DNA of 64,000 nt from Nitrospira sp. (GTDB lineage: Bacteria; Nitrospirota; Nitrospiria; Nitrospirales; Nitrospiraceae), in contig JACOEK010000003.1 in the NCBI GenBank assembly GCA_024998595.1, positions 651,598-715,597 of the forward strand. Direction: 5' to 3'. Positions 53,459 through 62,240 of this stretch are shown here, one piece after another. A program made the translations under genes and the position numbers. Each line of letters opens with the position of its first letter. Position 1 is the first letter of the stretch. Below the pieces are notes generated by a model. It was not told the DNA's origin, did not search any database, and worked only from the letters and a program-made list of their open reading frames with translations.

Positions 53459-55151
53459 CCATATCGAGCAGGCTCGCGAGGCGTCGGGACACGCGATGGA
53501 TCTGCCCTGGGCTTCATTCGCGGAGTTCTTTCGATCCCGCGTCTACGACCCGCACCTCGTCACGAAGAATTTCCTGACCTTCTGCGACGACGAACGCAAT
53601 CTGCGCCGGACCTACACCTATGCCGAACTGGGGGCTGTCGTCGAACGCCTGGCCGGGGTCTTCCATTCCAAATTCGGCCTGACCCGGGGCGACCGGATTG
53701 CCACGCTGCTCTTCAACCATGACGTGACAATGCTGGCATACTTCGCGGCCTGGACGCTGGGAGTCGCGGTCGTGCCGATCAACTGCGAGGAACCGCGCGA
53801 GAAGAAACGCTACATCCTCGAACATTCGGAAGTGTCAGCGGTCTTCTGCTGGCAAGACGCCTATGAGGAACTCTGCGCGCTTCAATCGGAGATCCCCACG
53901 TTGCGCAACGTCATCGCCCTCGGAGATGCCGGTGTGCTCGACAGCAAGAGAATCGGAAAAAAACCAGCGCCGAACGGCGCGAGCCGCCCGCCCCGCCTCT
54001 CTCCCGCAACTTCACGGCTCGACGATCATGCGCTGATCGTCTACACCTCCGGCACGACCGGTCCGCCTAAAGGGGTCATCCTGACGGCGGCCAATCTCTT
54101 GATCGATGCGGAGGCCATCGCCGCCTGGCACGGCTTCGGCATCCACGATCGTGTGATGTGCGTCCTGCCCATCCACCATGTGAACGGCATCGTCGTCACG
54201 CTGCTCACCCCTCTGTACTGCAAGGGCAGTCTGGTGCTGAACCGGAGATTCAAAACCGGAACTTTCTGGCGACGGGTTCATGAGGAGCGTGTCACCTCGG
54301 TCAGCGTCGTTCCCACGCTGCTCGAATTCCTGCTGGATGCCGATGAGGATATCTCCCTCTACGATCTGAGCCGGTTCGGCGGCGTGATCTGCGGTGCCGG
54401 GCCCTTGTTGAAGGATACTGCCGCGCGCTTCGAAGATCGGTTTGGCGTACAAATCCGGCATGGATATGGCCTGTCAGAAACCACCTGTTACTCCTGTTTC
54501 CTGCCGAACGATCTGACCCCGGAGCAGCACCGTCACTGGCTCACCGGGCACGAATTCCCCTCCATCGGAGTGCCGCTTCGCCACAACAGGATGACGATCC
54601 TCGGCGACCATGGACAGCCCGTACCCGAGGGCGTCCGTGGAGAGATTTGCATCCGCGGGCGCACCGTCTGTGCCGGCTATTTCAAACGAGATGATGCCAA
54701 TGAGGCCGCCTTCCAATGGGGATGGTTCCGGTCGGGAGACGAAGGGTTCTATCTCACCGACGAACTGGAACGGCCCTTCTTTTTCATTTCCGGGCGCTTG
54801 AAGGAACTCATCATCCGCGGCGGGGTCAACATCTCTCCTCTGGAAATCGACGACGTCTTGAAAACACATCCGGCCGTGAGATTTGCCATGGCTCTGCCGT
54901 TCGAGAACCGTTATTACGGCGAAGAAATTGCGGCCTATGTGGTTCCCACAGACCCCGCCTCTCCCCCGAGCGAAGCGGATCTCCTGGCGCATTGCCGCAC
55001 GCGGCTGCCGTTCGCGAAGCAACCCAAGGTCGTGCTGCTGGGTGATGAGGTGCCCTATACCTCGACAGGCAAACCTAAGCGGCTGGAATTGAAGGCCAGA
55101 TTGGCGGGAGCCCTGGTGCAGTATCGCGACAGACAATTCAGAGACCAGTGA
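53433..55151 (+). CDS. AMP-forming acyl-CoA synthetase
   Basis: This 572-residue ANL-superfamily ligase has the P-loop IVYTSGTTGPPKGV, GYGLSETTCYS, GWFRSGDEGF and ISGRLKELIIRGGVNISPLEI. A C-terminal TSTGKPKRLELKA supplies the catalytic Lys. It is CaiC/MenE-like, and the substrate could be propionate, a branched-chain acid or another short acid, given the neighbours. Its start overlaps prpC. Confidence 0.88.
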   Translation: MNLLSDVHDHIEQAREASGHAMDLPWASFAEFFRSRVYDPHLVTKNFLTFCDDERNLRRTYTYAELGAVVERLAGVFHSKFGLTRGDRIATLLFNHDVTMLAYFAAWTLGVAVVPINCEEPREKKRYILEHSEVSAVFCWQDAYEELCALQSEIPTLRNVIALGDAGVLDSKRIGKKPAPNGASRPPRLSPATSRLDDHALIVYTSGTTGPPKGVILTAANLLIDAEAIAAWHGFGIHDRVMCVLPIHHVNGIVVTLLTPLYCKGSLVLNRRFKTGTFWRRVHEERVTSVSVVPTLLEFLLDADEDISLYDLSRFGGVICGAGPLLKDTAARFEDRFGVQIRHGYGLSETTCYSCFLPNDLTPEQHRHWLTGHEFPSIGVPLRHNRMTILGDHGQPVPEGVRGEICIRGRTVCAGYFKRDDANEAAFQWGWFRSGDEGFYLTDELERPFFFISGRLKELIIRGGVNISPLEIDDVLKTHPAVRFAMALPFENRYYGEEIAAYVVPTDPASPPSEADLLAHCRTRLPFAKQPKVVLLGDEVPYTSTGKPKRLELKARLAGALVQYRDRQFRDQ

Positions 55152-55176
55152 TCGTACAGATCTAGTGAGGGCATCC

Positions 55177-57180
55177 ATGAGCAGTCTCATCAAAGGATTC
55201 GAACGGATCGAAGAAGCGCGCGAACGACTGTCTGGGGCGAGTTTCCTCGCCGGACTTTTCGACGGCCGACCGGACTTCGAGTTGCTGCTGACGCCTCCCG
55301 AGCCCCCGGAGGAACATGCTGCCGGCGTCGCCTTCTGCGCACAGGTCGAGACGTTTCTGCGGCGGGAGGTGGATCCCGATGAGATCGAGCGCGAGGCGAA
55401 AATTCCCGCAGCGGTGATTCAAGGCCTCTTCAAACTCGGCGCCTTCGGCATGAAGATTCCGAAAGCCTATGGCGGGCTGGGCTTCTCCTACACTAACTAT
55501 GGCCGCGTCCTCACGGTAATCGCGAGCTGGAGCAACATTCTCGCGTTAACCGTGGCCGTGCCGCAATCCATCGGCATCGCCATGCCGATCCTCCTGTTCG
55601 GCAGCGAAGAGCAGAAGCAGAAGTACCTTCCGCTGGTGGCGACAGAAGCGCTCTCCGCATTCGCCCTCACGGAACCGCTGACCGGTTCCGACGCCGCGAA
55701 TGTGCGGACGGAAGCAGTCCTCGACGCCGCCGGCAGTTACTTTCTCGTGACCGGGGAAAAAATCTGGTGCACGAACGGGCCGATCGCCCGCTATGTCACG
55801 CTCATCGCCCGCGTTCCGGCACGACGGGTGGCCCGCGACGGACAGACGACATGGATGCCGGTACCCGAAGGACATGGTGCCGACGACTTGGTGCATACCG
55901 CGTTCATTCTGGATATGTCCGCACCGGGCGTGGAGGTGCGTCAACGCTGCCAGTTTGAAGGGTGCCGCGGGATCGAAAACGCCCACATGACGATGCAGCA
56001 GGTCCGGGTTCCGGTCGAGAACGTGATCGGCGAGGTGGGCAAAGGATTAAAATATGCCCTGACGATCCTGAACGTGGGGCGCGGGATCAGCATTCCCGCC
56101 ATTTGTCTCGGCATGGCGAAGCAGGCCTGGCAACCGACCTTGGATCGGACCAACGCCCGGGTCACGTTTCACAAACCGCTGGCGGAGCGTCAAACCCAAC
56201 AGATCCGTATTGGAGACATGGCCGGTCATCTGTTTGCCATGGAAGCCCTCTCCATGCTGGTTTGGCGGCTGGCCGATCAACATCGGTATGACATTCGCAT
56301 CGAAGCCGCGGTCGCCAAGATCTTCTGCTCCGAGCACACGATTCAGTTTTTACGCGACGCGCAAATTTTATTCGGCGGCATGGGGTATGAAACGGCTGCC
56401 TCAAAAATGGCGCGCGGCGAAGCGGCCTTTGGCATCGAGCAACTCGTGCGGGACGCGGAGATGTATCGCATCGGCGAGGGGGCTACGGACATCCTGCGCC
56501 CGTTTATCGTGCGCGAAGGGCTGAGCCATCATCTGGATCGCGCCAAACCGCTCTATTCCGGCGAATTGTCGATCCTCGACCAGCTCAAGCAGATCTTGAA
56601 GCTGGGGGCATTTTATGGGCCCTGGTACCTGCGGCAATGGATCAGACGCCTGCTTCCGGCTGGTCCGGCCTTCGCCCATCCCCAGGTCGGGCTTGTGCTC
56701 AAGTATGTCGAACGAACCAGCCGACGCCTGGCGCGGGAGATTTTTTATGCGATGGTGCGCTTCCAAGGTTCGTTTCAAGACGAGCAACGGGTGCAGAACC
56801 GGATCGAATCCGTCGGCGAAGATCTATTGGCGCTGGTCGCCACGGTACTGTATGCCGAGCAGCAGACCAGATTGGAGGGGCGAACGACGGTGTGGGAATT
56901 GATAGATGCCTTTGATGTCGCTGCCCGGCAGCGGGTGAGGCAACGGCTCAACGAAATCCGGCGTCACCGGAACGGGGACCGACTCACAGCGGCGACCGGC
57001 GTCCAGGCGCTGAAGGGCTACTACCCATGCCTCTCGGAAGGCATCGTTCAGCGACGATTGGATGAGTATCGTCGCAAGCAGGATGCTTCGGAAGCCAGGC
57101 CCACGGCCCTCGACCATCTACCGGCGCAGATGGTGGGCGCGCCTGTGCTGAAAACCATCGCGAGTGACTCAGACGGCTGA
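55177..57180 (+). CDS. acyl-CoA dehydrogenase, long form
   Basis: This 667-residue paralogue of the enzyme at 24530 has GAFGMKIPKAYGGLGFSYTNYG, AFALTEPLTGSDAANVRTEA, CQFEGCRGIENAHM, ILFGGMGYETA and EGATDILRPFIVREGLSHH. In the last motif Glu stands at the catalytic-base position. The long C-terminal region is VLCAD/ACAD9-like. It closes the rightward operon and may act on short or branched acyl-CoAs (isovaleryl- or butyryl-CoA), since no shorter dehydrogenase is present. The ATG at 55177 has GAGG 6 bases upstream. Confidence 0.9.
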   Translation: MSSLIKGFERIEEARERLSGASFLAGLFDGRPDFELLLTPPEPPEEHAAGVAFCAQVETFLRREVDPDEIEREAKIPAAVIQGLFKLGAFGMKIPKAYGGLGFSYTNYGRVLTVIASWSNILALTVAVPQSIGIAMPILLFGSEEQKQKYLPLVATEALSAFALTEPLTGSDAANVRTEAVLDAAGSYFLVTGEKIWCTNGPIARYVTLIARVPARRVARDGQTTWMPVPEGHGADDLVHTAFILDMSAPGVEVRQRCQFEGCRGIENAHMTMQQVRVPVENVIGEVGKGLKYALTILNVGRGISIPAICLGMAKQAWQPTLDRTNARVTFHKPLAERQTQQIRIGDMAGHLFAMEALSMLVWRLADQHRYDIRIEAAVAKIFCSEHTIQFLRDAQILFGGMGYETAASKMARGEAAFGIEQLVRDAEMYRIGEGATDILRPFIVREGLSHHLDRAKPLYSGELSILDQLKQILKLGAFYGPWYLRQWIRRLLPAGPAFAHPQVGLVLKYVERTSRRLAREIFYAMVRFQGSFQDEQRVQNRIESVGEDLLALVATVLYAEQQTRLEGRTTVWELIDAFDVAARQRVRQRLNEIRRHRNGDRLTAATGVQALKGYYPCLSEGIVQRRLDEYRRKQDASEARPTALDHLPAQMVGAPVLKTIASDSDG

Positions 57181-57201
57181 TGGACTGTCTCGCTCAAACT
57201 C

Positions 57202-58131
57202 TTAGCTTTTGCCTAGCCCCAGACCGGCGATCACCTCGACCTTCAATGGAGGATTGGCCTCGCCCATCAACAAGGTACGCATCGGAAAGGGAATCTCGAT
57301 ATGCTGGGCATCAAAGGCTTTCTTGAGACGGCGACGGTATTCACGCCCAATTTTCCATTGCTCAGCCGGTTTCGTTTTGATTCGCGCGCGAATTGTCACC
57401 GCACTGTCGGCAAAATTTTCGACTCCTACGATCTCAATCGGTTCGACGATCAGTGCCCCCAACTGCTGATCCTGCCGCAACTCTTCGCCCACCGCCCGCA
57501 TCACCTCCACCACCCGATCCGTATCCTCCCGATAGGCCACGCCCATATCCAGGACAAAAGCCGACCAGTCTTTAGTCATATTGGACAATGTCGTGATGCC
57601 GCCGTTGGGAAAGATGTGCACGACGCCAGAAAAATCGCGTAACGAAATAGTTCTGAAGGTAATGGTCTCCACCGCCCCGCCGGTCCCGTTGATCACGGCC
57701 ACATCTCCCAACCGGACCTGATCCTCCAGAATGATGAAGAATCCGCTGATCAGATCGCGCACCAGATTTTGCGCGCCGAACCCTACGGCCAGGCCCAGAA
57801 TCCCGGCGCCGGCCAAAATCGGGGCAATATCCAATCCGACCAGCTGCAGCGATTCAATGATGATGATCGCCCAGATCGCCGATAGCGCGATGGTCCGGAG
57901 AATCCCCGTCAACGTCGCCGCCCGCTTGGAGGCCGTTCCCGATTCCTGGTCCTTCTTGTCGCTGGCCACGATCATCACGCGCTCCAGCTGGCGCAAGCCG
58001 AGGCGCACGAACCGGATCGCCACATACCCGATGGCCAACACCAATATGATCCGCAAACTGGCGATCCCCACCGTTGCCGACATAGTGAGGAGCCAGGCAA
58101 CGATCGTGTCGAAAGAAATTCCCGTCATCAT
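57202..58131 (-). CDS. small-conductance mechanosensitive channel (MscS family)
   Basis: This 309-residue protein has N-terminal membrane helices (VGIASLRIILVLAIGYVAI, LRTIALSAIWAIIIIESLQL). The pore-lining TM3/beta-domain region follows (APILAGAGILGLAVGFGAQNLVRDLISGFFIILEDQ, then VRLGDVAVINGTGGAVETITFRTISLRDFSG). It should open under membrane tension to release osmolytes. It converges on the catabolic operon and diverges from the tRNA gene. AGGGGG precedes the ATG. Confidence 0.93.
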   Translation of the reverse strand: MMTGISFDTIVAWLLTMSATVGIASLRIILVLAIGYVAIRFVRLGLRQLERVMIVASDKKDQESGTASKRAATLTGILRTIALSAIWAIIIIESLQLVGLDIAPILAGAGILGLAVGFGAQNLVRDLISGFFIILEDQVRLGDVAVINGTGGAVETITFRTISLRDFSGVVHIFPNGGITTLSNMTKDWSAFVLDMGVAYREDTDRVVEVMRAVGEELRQDQQLGALIVEPIEIVGVENFADSAVTIRARIKTKPAEQWKIGREYRRRLKKAFDAQHIEIPFPMRTLLMGEANPPLKVEVIAGLGLGKS

Positions 58132-58336
58132 GCAAGCCCCCTAGTGATGAGCGCAGCCACTGCGCCCATGCCGTCACAGATGAAATGAGACGATGCGACC
58201 CTGACCGGATGCCGCCATGAGCCCTGCCGCTTGTGAAGCGGGAGACCCGAAACATCCGGCGTAGCGTCATACCATTCCCATGCGGTTCTGTCCAAGCCAC
58301 GATCGAATGGACGGCCACTTTTCGTGCGGCAATCGG

Positions 58337-58366
58337 TAGACACTTCAGGGGCATTTCAGTTATTAT
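58337..58366 (+). promoter_or_regulatory. candidate promoter of the tRNA gene
   Basis: TAGACA (58337-58342), 18 bases, then TATTAT (58361-58366), ending 35 bases before the tRNA. Confidence 0.45.
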
Positions 58367-58401
58367 TCGCGTTCCCTTCTTCACGTAACCCATCGTGCTG
58401 T

Positions 58402-58477
58402 GGCGGTGTAGCTCAGTTGGTAGAGCAGCGGACTCATAAGCCGCGGGTCACCCGTTCAATCCGGGTCACCGCCACCA
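58402..58477 (+). tRNA. tRNA with CAT anticodon (elongator Met, or Ile2)
   Basis: A complete 76-nt cloverleaf can be drawn. The acceptor arms GGCGGTG and CACCGCC pair perfectly, the D-arm is GCTC...GAGC, the anticodon loop is CTCATAA, and the T-arm is ACCCG-TTCAATC-CGGGT, with discriminator A and encoded CCA. The anticodon stem has an A-G mismatch at 31-39. Elongator Met and lysidine-modified Ile2 cannot be separated with confidence. The 3' half is repeated in decayed form at 60263 and 62490. Confidence 0.93.
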
Positions 58478-58490
58478 AACTTTCCAGCGG
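58432..58490 (+). repeat. attB-like core: tRNA 3' half (copy A, intact)
   Basis: This runs from the anticodon loop through CCA plus 13 bases. It is the reference copy for two degenerate direct repeats downstream, and this is the usual crossover segment for tyrosine recombinases. Confidence 0.6.
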
Positions 58491-58898
58491 TTTAGGACTC
58501 TACTGCTCTGTGATGTGATTCGCAGAGAGCGCAGTGCGTCCCGCGCCAGCGCGAAACCGTCATTTGCGATGCAATTCAGCGCAATGCTCGCTTTCTCTCA
58601 ATGAGAATGACCTGTTTCCAATTTAAGAGAGATTGCATTGCCCATTGGCATGCCGCCGTAATATGTCAGTCAGGCGGCCACCTGACAGTAGCCCGGTAAA
58701 CCGCCCCACACGCGGGCGTGTCGGACCGATGAATCGCTCCAAGATCCGATCCGAGACCGACGTCTCGCGTATTTGACTACCTTAGGTCCATCTCGCATAC
58801 TTGCCCTCGCGACAAAATGATCTTTCATGCTTATACGTCGCGCTGGCAGCTAACCGGGATCGTTGTATCTTCCCGCTCTAAAAAGGGGGCTTTAAAAG
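58478..58898. other. 421-bp non-coding stretch at the start of the accessory region
   Basis: No gene is seen. It holds a GTCAGG/CCTGAC inverted repeat at 58669-58686 and a TTGACT box near 58775, but no convincing promoter pair or integrase remnant. Confidence 0.4.
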
Positions 58899-60068
58899 AT
58901 GCTGATGCGCCCACGTCAAGACAACGCCCGGACAGGTAAGGTGCTGCTCCCAGGGATAATGATGCTTGCAACCGTGCTTGGCGGGCAAGCTCACGCCGAA
59001 CAGTCCGGTTTCCCGCCGTTTCCCGGAGATCAGAATGCCTGCTATCAGTACCTCAGCACGAATATCAGCACGTCGCCGGGCACCTATGGCACAGACCTCC
59101 GCAGCCACTACGACGAACTGACTGATTCCAGCATTATTGCGACCCTGCAAGGGAACTTGCGCGCGTTGTCGCCTCCACCGTCATGCACCGCTGCCAACTG
59201 GACCCCGGTCGTGGGACAAATCAAGACCGAGCTGAGCTACGTCCAAACCGCCAATGATTGGTTACTGGGTCCCACAGGCAGCCAGACGCTGCTGACGCAA
59301 ATCTTTGCAGAGACGGATTTCGATGTCGATTCGGTCTCCGCAAAATTGCAGAACGTGGACCCTGCCGACCAAATAGCCGCAAATCTGACGCAGTTGTTCC
59401 TGGGGGTCGGATTCGCCATCGGTGGGTCGGTGGTTGGTCTCCCGCCAGTGTTTTCAAATGTCTTCAATCAAGTCTCTAACTATATTGGTAAGCACGGTGG
59501 CTTTCCTTCGGACCCGAACCTGGCGGTCGGAGAAGTGAAAGGCAAGCTCGCGATCATGTACAACACGGCGCTGAACGGCAACAATGATACTCACGACCAG
59601 CTCGTCACCGATTGGTCACAATTGAAAGCGTTTGCCGCGCCCATCGTAGGCACTGCGCCAACTGATGAGCAGCAAAAGGCGATGCGCAAGGCCGGGGAAA
59701 TGAGCTATGCAGTGTGGTTGTGGCAGACCCTATCTCCAACGCGATGGCATATCGTCGTTCCATTGATAAGGAACGATCTTAGGGGCTGCTACTTTCAAAT
59801 GGTTGGGGGTTATCCGAACCCTGACATCAACTATCCCGTGAGTAATAATTTCGACTGTGGCCCCGCCTGGATTGGGGATAAATGCTATGACACCCAATGC
59901 AACAGTCCATCGACGGAGGCGTTTGACTTCCTATTCAAAGATTGCCCGACGGGGCAAGCCGAGTGCCCCGACCCTGCGAATGGACCCCTCAAGATAAATC
60001 CCGCAGACGTATTCCTGAGTAGGAACGGCTGGAGCCTTCCGTGCGTCGGTACGTGCCCATTGCAGTGA
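58899..60068 (+). CDS. secreted cysteine-containing protein of unknown function
   Basis: This is a 389-residue protein. A signal peptide (VLLPGIMMLATVLGGQAHA) is followed by a helical middle (residues about 60-270) and a Cys-rich C-terminal 100 residues (CYFQMVGG, NNFDCGPAWIGDKCYDTQCN, FKDCPTGQAECPD, SLPCVGTCPLQ) that should form disulfides outside the cytoplasm. I recognise no family. It is the only gene between the intact tRNA and the first degenerate tRNA repeat. AAGGGGG lies upstream of the ATG. Confidence 0.72.
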   Translation: MLMRPRQDNARTGKVLLPGIMMLATVLGGQAHAEQSGFPPFPGDQNACYQYLSTNISTSPGTYGTDLRSHYDELTDSSIIATLQGNLRALSPPPSCTAANWTPVVGQIKTELSYVQTANDWLLGPTGSQTLLTQIFAETDFDVDSVSAKLQNVDPADQIAANLTQLFLGVGFAIGGSVVGLPPVFSNVFNQVSNYIGKHGGFPSDPNLAVGEVKGKLAIMYNTALNGNNDTHDQLVTDWSQLKAFAAPIVGTAPTDEQQKAMRKAGEMSYAVWLWQTLSPTRWHIVVPLIRNDLRGCYFQMVGGYPNPDINYPVSNNFDCGPAWIGDKCYDTQCNSPSTEAFDFLFKDCPTGQAECPDPANGPLKINPADVFLSRNGWSLPCVGTCPLQ

Positions 60069-60661
60069 AGGCTGCACCCTCAAGCTTGCGATAAGACCGG
60101 ATGACACGGTACCGGCACCCGAATCGGCGACCGTCTCAGCCATCGTCCCAGGGATAGCCCGGGGGCTGCCGAGCCACATTGCTGGTTATGAAGCGGGTAT
60201 GAAGGGCGCGGATAGGACGGCATTCATGCCGAAACCGCTGCTGTAGCGCATCTACTTAATGAACCCATAAGCCGAGGTCAACGGTTCAATCCGAATCATC
60301 GCCACCAAATTTTTCTGCGGTTACGCCTAGCTTCTCTGAACGGATCTTTCCACTTGATTTCCGACACTCTTGTGCTGGGTGAATTCACAATCCTGTTTCG
60401 TATCTCACAACATACTGATCCAAGGTTTCTGTTTAGGTCGACGCCATCTGGGGAAGTGAGTCCCACCACCGGGCACGCCATCGCTTTCATCAGAAGAGCA
60501 AGGTGGAGGCGCTAAGAAAAGACGACGTCCGTCATATTTTAATCCCTCAAGTCACAGGGTCTTGCCTAGTAGGTTCGATGCCGCAAATCACCGAAACTGT
60601 GGACGGTGGCCCTGTGGTACTCGCTTCCCAAACACTCCCCGCAGCAAGCAACGGAAGATTT
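60069..60661. other. 593-bp non-coding stretch containing tRNA repeat copy B
   Basis: Apart from the tRNA-derived repeat at 60263-60320 and a CGGCAT-TC-ATGCCG inverted repeat near 60221-60234, nothing is recognised. ORFs here are short and lack start signals. Confidence 0.4.
60263..60320 (+). repeat. degenerate tRNA 3'-half repeat (copy B, att-like)
   Basis: By hand alignment 48 of 59 positions match copy A (58432-58490), with one gap. The match continues past CCA into the flank (AAATTTTTCTGCGG against AAACTTTCCAGCGG). It lies in direct orientation, 1831 bases from copy A. Confidence 0.65.
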
Positions 60662-61153
60662 ATGCGCGCCGCAATGATAATCAGATGTGTACTGATGTTG
60701 TCAGGATGCTCGACCTAGTCCAACAAACCAACCGTCCCTGAAACGAGTCGAACTGCCGTGGTACACGACGTACGTGTGTCGCTAACGGAAATCGAACCAG
60801 TGGAACTCCGGGCCAACGTCGAAAATGAGGTGCGATTCATCAATGATAAAACGCAGCCCATTCGCGTGATTCTCATTGAGGCAGGAAAAAGAATCGCCTG
60901 CAACAAGGGGTTCAATGGAAGGATTGACCAAGAGGCGGACATTAAACCTGGTCAATACGCAGGGTTTTGCTTCAGTCAGCCCGGCACTGTCAGGTATATG
61001 GCCCGTGATCTGTCCGCTATGACTGGTGGAGAAGTGGTTTTCCCCGCTCAGATCTTCGTGGGGACGAGCACGGCGCGTCCTAGCGTTACCCAAAGCTATC
61101 CATCTATTGGGCGATTCGAAGATGAAGATTCGAAGGTATCGCCTAAACGATAA
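60662..61153 (+). pseudogene. lipoprotein gene interrupted by an in-frame amber codon
   Basis: The ATG at 60662 encodes a short lipoprotein signal, MRAAMIIRCVLMLSGCST, with lipobox LSGC, and meets TAG at 60716-60718. The same frame then stays open for 144 codons. The remainder is a beta-rich domain (VENEVRFINDKTQPIRVILIEAG, IKPGQYAGFCFSQPGTVRYMAR) that looks cupredoxin-like. A GTG at 60758 could start a truncated cytoplasmic product, but the signal in exact frame argues for a nonsense mutation or readthrough. A perfect hairpin follows the stop. Confidence 0.65.
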
Positions 61154-61205
61154 CTTTCTGTGAATCTCTGAAAGTGAGACGGTCAGTTAGAGCTGTCTCA
61201 CTTTC
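61153..61205 (+). terminator. hairpin with alternative pairings after the broken lipoprotein gene
   Basis: GAAAGTGAGAC (61170-61180) pairs perfectly with GTCTCACTTTC (61195-61205). Its GAAAGT part can also pair with ACTTTC at 61153-61158, so two mutually exclusive stems exist. No U-tract follows. Confidence 0.5.
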
Positions 61206-61305
61206 TGTCTCGCACTTCATCACGGACAAGTCATAAAACGTCTGTCGTCCAATCCTCCGGAAAACTGGCAATCTGCACGCGTCATATTGAAGGAATTTTT
61301 CTGGG

Positions 61306-61563
61306 ATGAATACTATACCGAACGTTTCTCCAGATTCGCACTGCACATGGACCACTGACACACCCACACTGCCCGGCTGGTATTGGTCACAGATGCGAGG
61401 AGGACGGCCCCACGTGATCGAATTGAATGCCGAACTTGACTCTTCTCGCCTCACGGTTACCCAGACCGGCGCCTATGTCGTCGATTTGGAACCGGAAAAT
61501 CATCGATGGGCTGGACCATTGTTGCAACCCCGAGAAGGAATGACGTGGGCTAGTGAGTCTTGA
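61306..61563 (+). CDS. small protein of unknown function
   Basis: This is an 85-residue protein rich in Trp, Pro and Thr (TLPGWYWSQMRGGRPHVIELN, NHRWAGPLLQP), which looks like a compact beta domain. Proteins with a PGWYW-type motif are common as small unknowns in mobile regions. AAGGA lies about 11 bases before the ATG. It sits in the accessory region between repeat copies B and C. Confidence 0.5.
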   Translation: MNTIPNVSPDSHCTWTTDTPTLPGWYWSQMRGGRPHVIELNAELDSSRLTVTQTGAYVVDLEPENHRWAGPLLQPREGMTWASES

Positions 61564-61769
61564 TGAACTCACAAGCAGATGGCTCACTCGTTACCGACAA
61601 GTGGCACAGTCTGCCCAGGTGGCTGCTTCGTGCCGTCCAGCGCCTCCCAGTTGTAAAGTTGTCCCACCTGTCCCGATAGAAGTTCCCCTGCGCACACGCG
61701 ATGGCAGATCATTGGCTTACACATCTGCGATAAGAGGCTGCATCCGTTTCGCGCCGGGAATAGTAGTGC

Positions 61770-62240
61770 CTAGGGTACGCCGCCTTGTTTTTTCCATGCC
61801 TGCATAGCTCCTAATGCCTCCGCGGACAAACGTTGATGTCGCGCGATCTGCCGTCCGTGACTAGTCGCACAGACTTCCGCATAAGCCGCTTCATCACCAA
61901 ACCCTACCCGTTTTGCATCCTTGGAGGTGCACCCAAAGTAGAACTCACGGATGCCGGACCAAAAAATGGCACTCAAGCACATCGGACAGGGTTCGCATGA
62001 CGCATACATGATGCAGCCCCCTAAGTCAGGAGAAGCGACCTTCTTACTGGCCCTCCGTAGAGCCACAATTTCTGCGTGGGCCGTAGGATCCTTATCCAGC
62101 ATGACGCGGTTAAAAGCAGCGCCGATCACCGTGCCATCTGCCACGATGACAGCCCCGAATGGTCGTCCGTTTCGCTTACCCGCTTGACTTCGTGCCAGTT
62201 GAATAGCGAGGCGCAAAAATGCGTTGTGTGACCGTGCCAT
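61770..62240 (-). CDS. guanine deaminase-like nucleoside/base deaminase
   Basis: This 156-residue cytidine-deaminase-fold protein has the Zn motifs PTAHAEIVAL and SCEPCPMCLSAI. It also shows the fuller GuaD pattern (GRPFGAVIVADGTVIG, YASCEPCPMC, FGCTSKDAKRVGFGDE) and the same length as B. subtilis GuaD. It probably converts guanine to xanthine. A tRNA adenosine deaminase role is less likely because the TadA-specific C-terminus is missing. ATG 62240 gives the family N-terminus, and an in-frame GTG at 62282 is an alternative. Confidence 0.85.
   Translation of the reverse strand: MARSHNAFLRLAIQLARSQAGKRNGRPFGAVIVADGTVIGAAFNRVMLDKDPTAHAEIVALRRASKKVASPDLGGCIMYASCEPCPMCLSAIFWSGIREFYFGCTSKDAKRVGFGDEAAYAEVCATSHGRQIARHQRLSAEALGAMQAWKKQGGVP

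Noticed and set aside
60503..60718. 71-codon frame ending at the amber codon
   Set aside because: Only its last 18 codons, the lipoprotein signal, look real; they belong to the interrupted lipoprotein gene.
61553..61807. 84-codon plus-strand frame after the 85-residue unknown
   Set aside because: No ribosome site, unlikely composition, and it runs into the deaminase gene on the other strand.
61770..62240. tRNA adenosine deaminase TadA
   Set aside because: Sequence pattern and 156-residue length fit guanine deaminase better.
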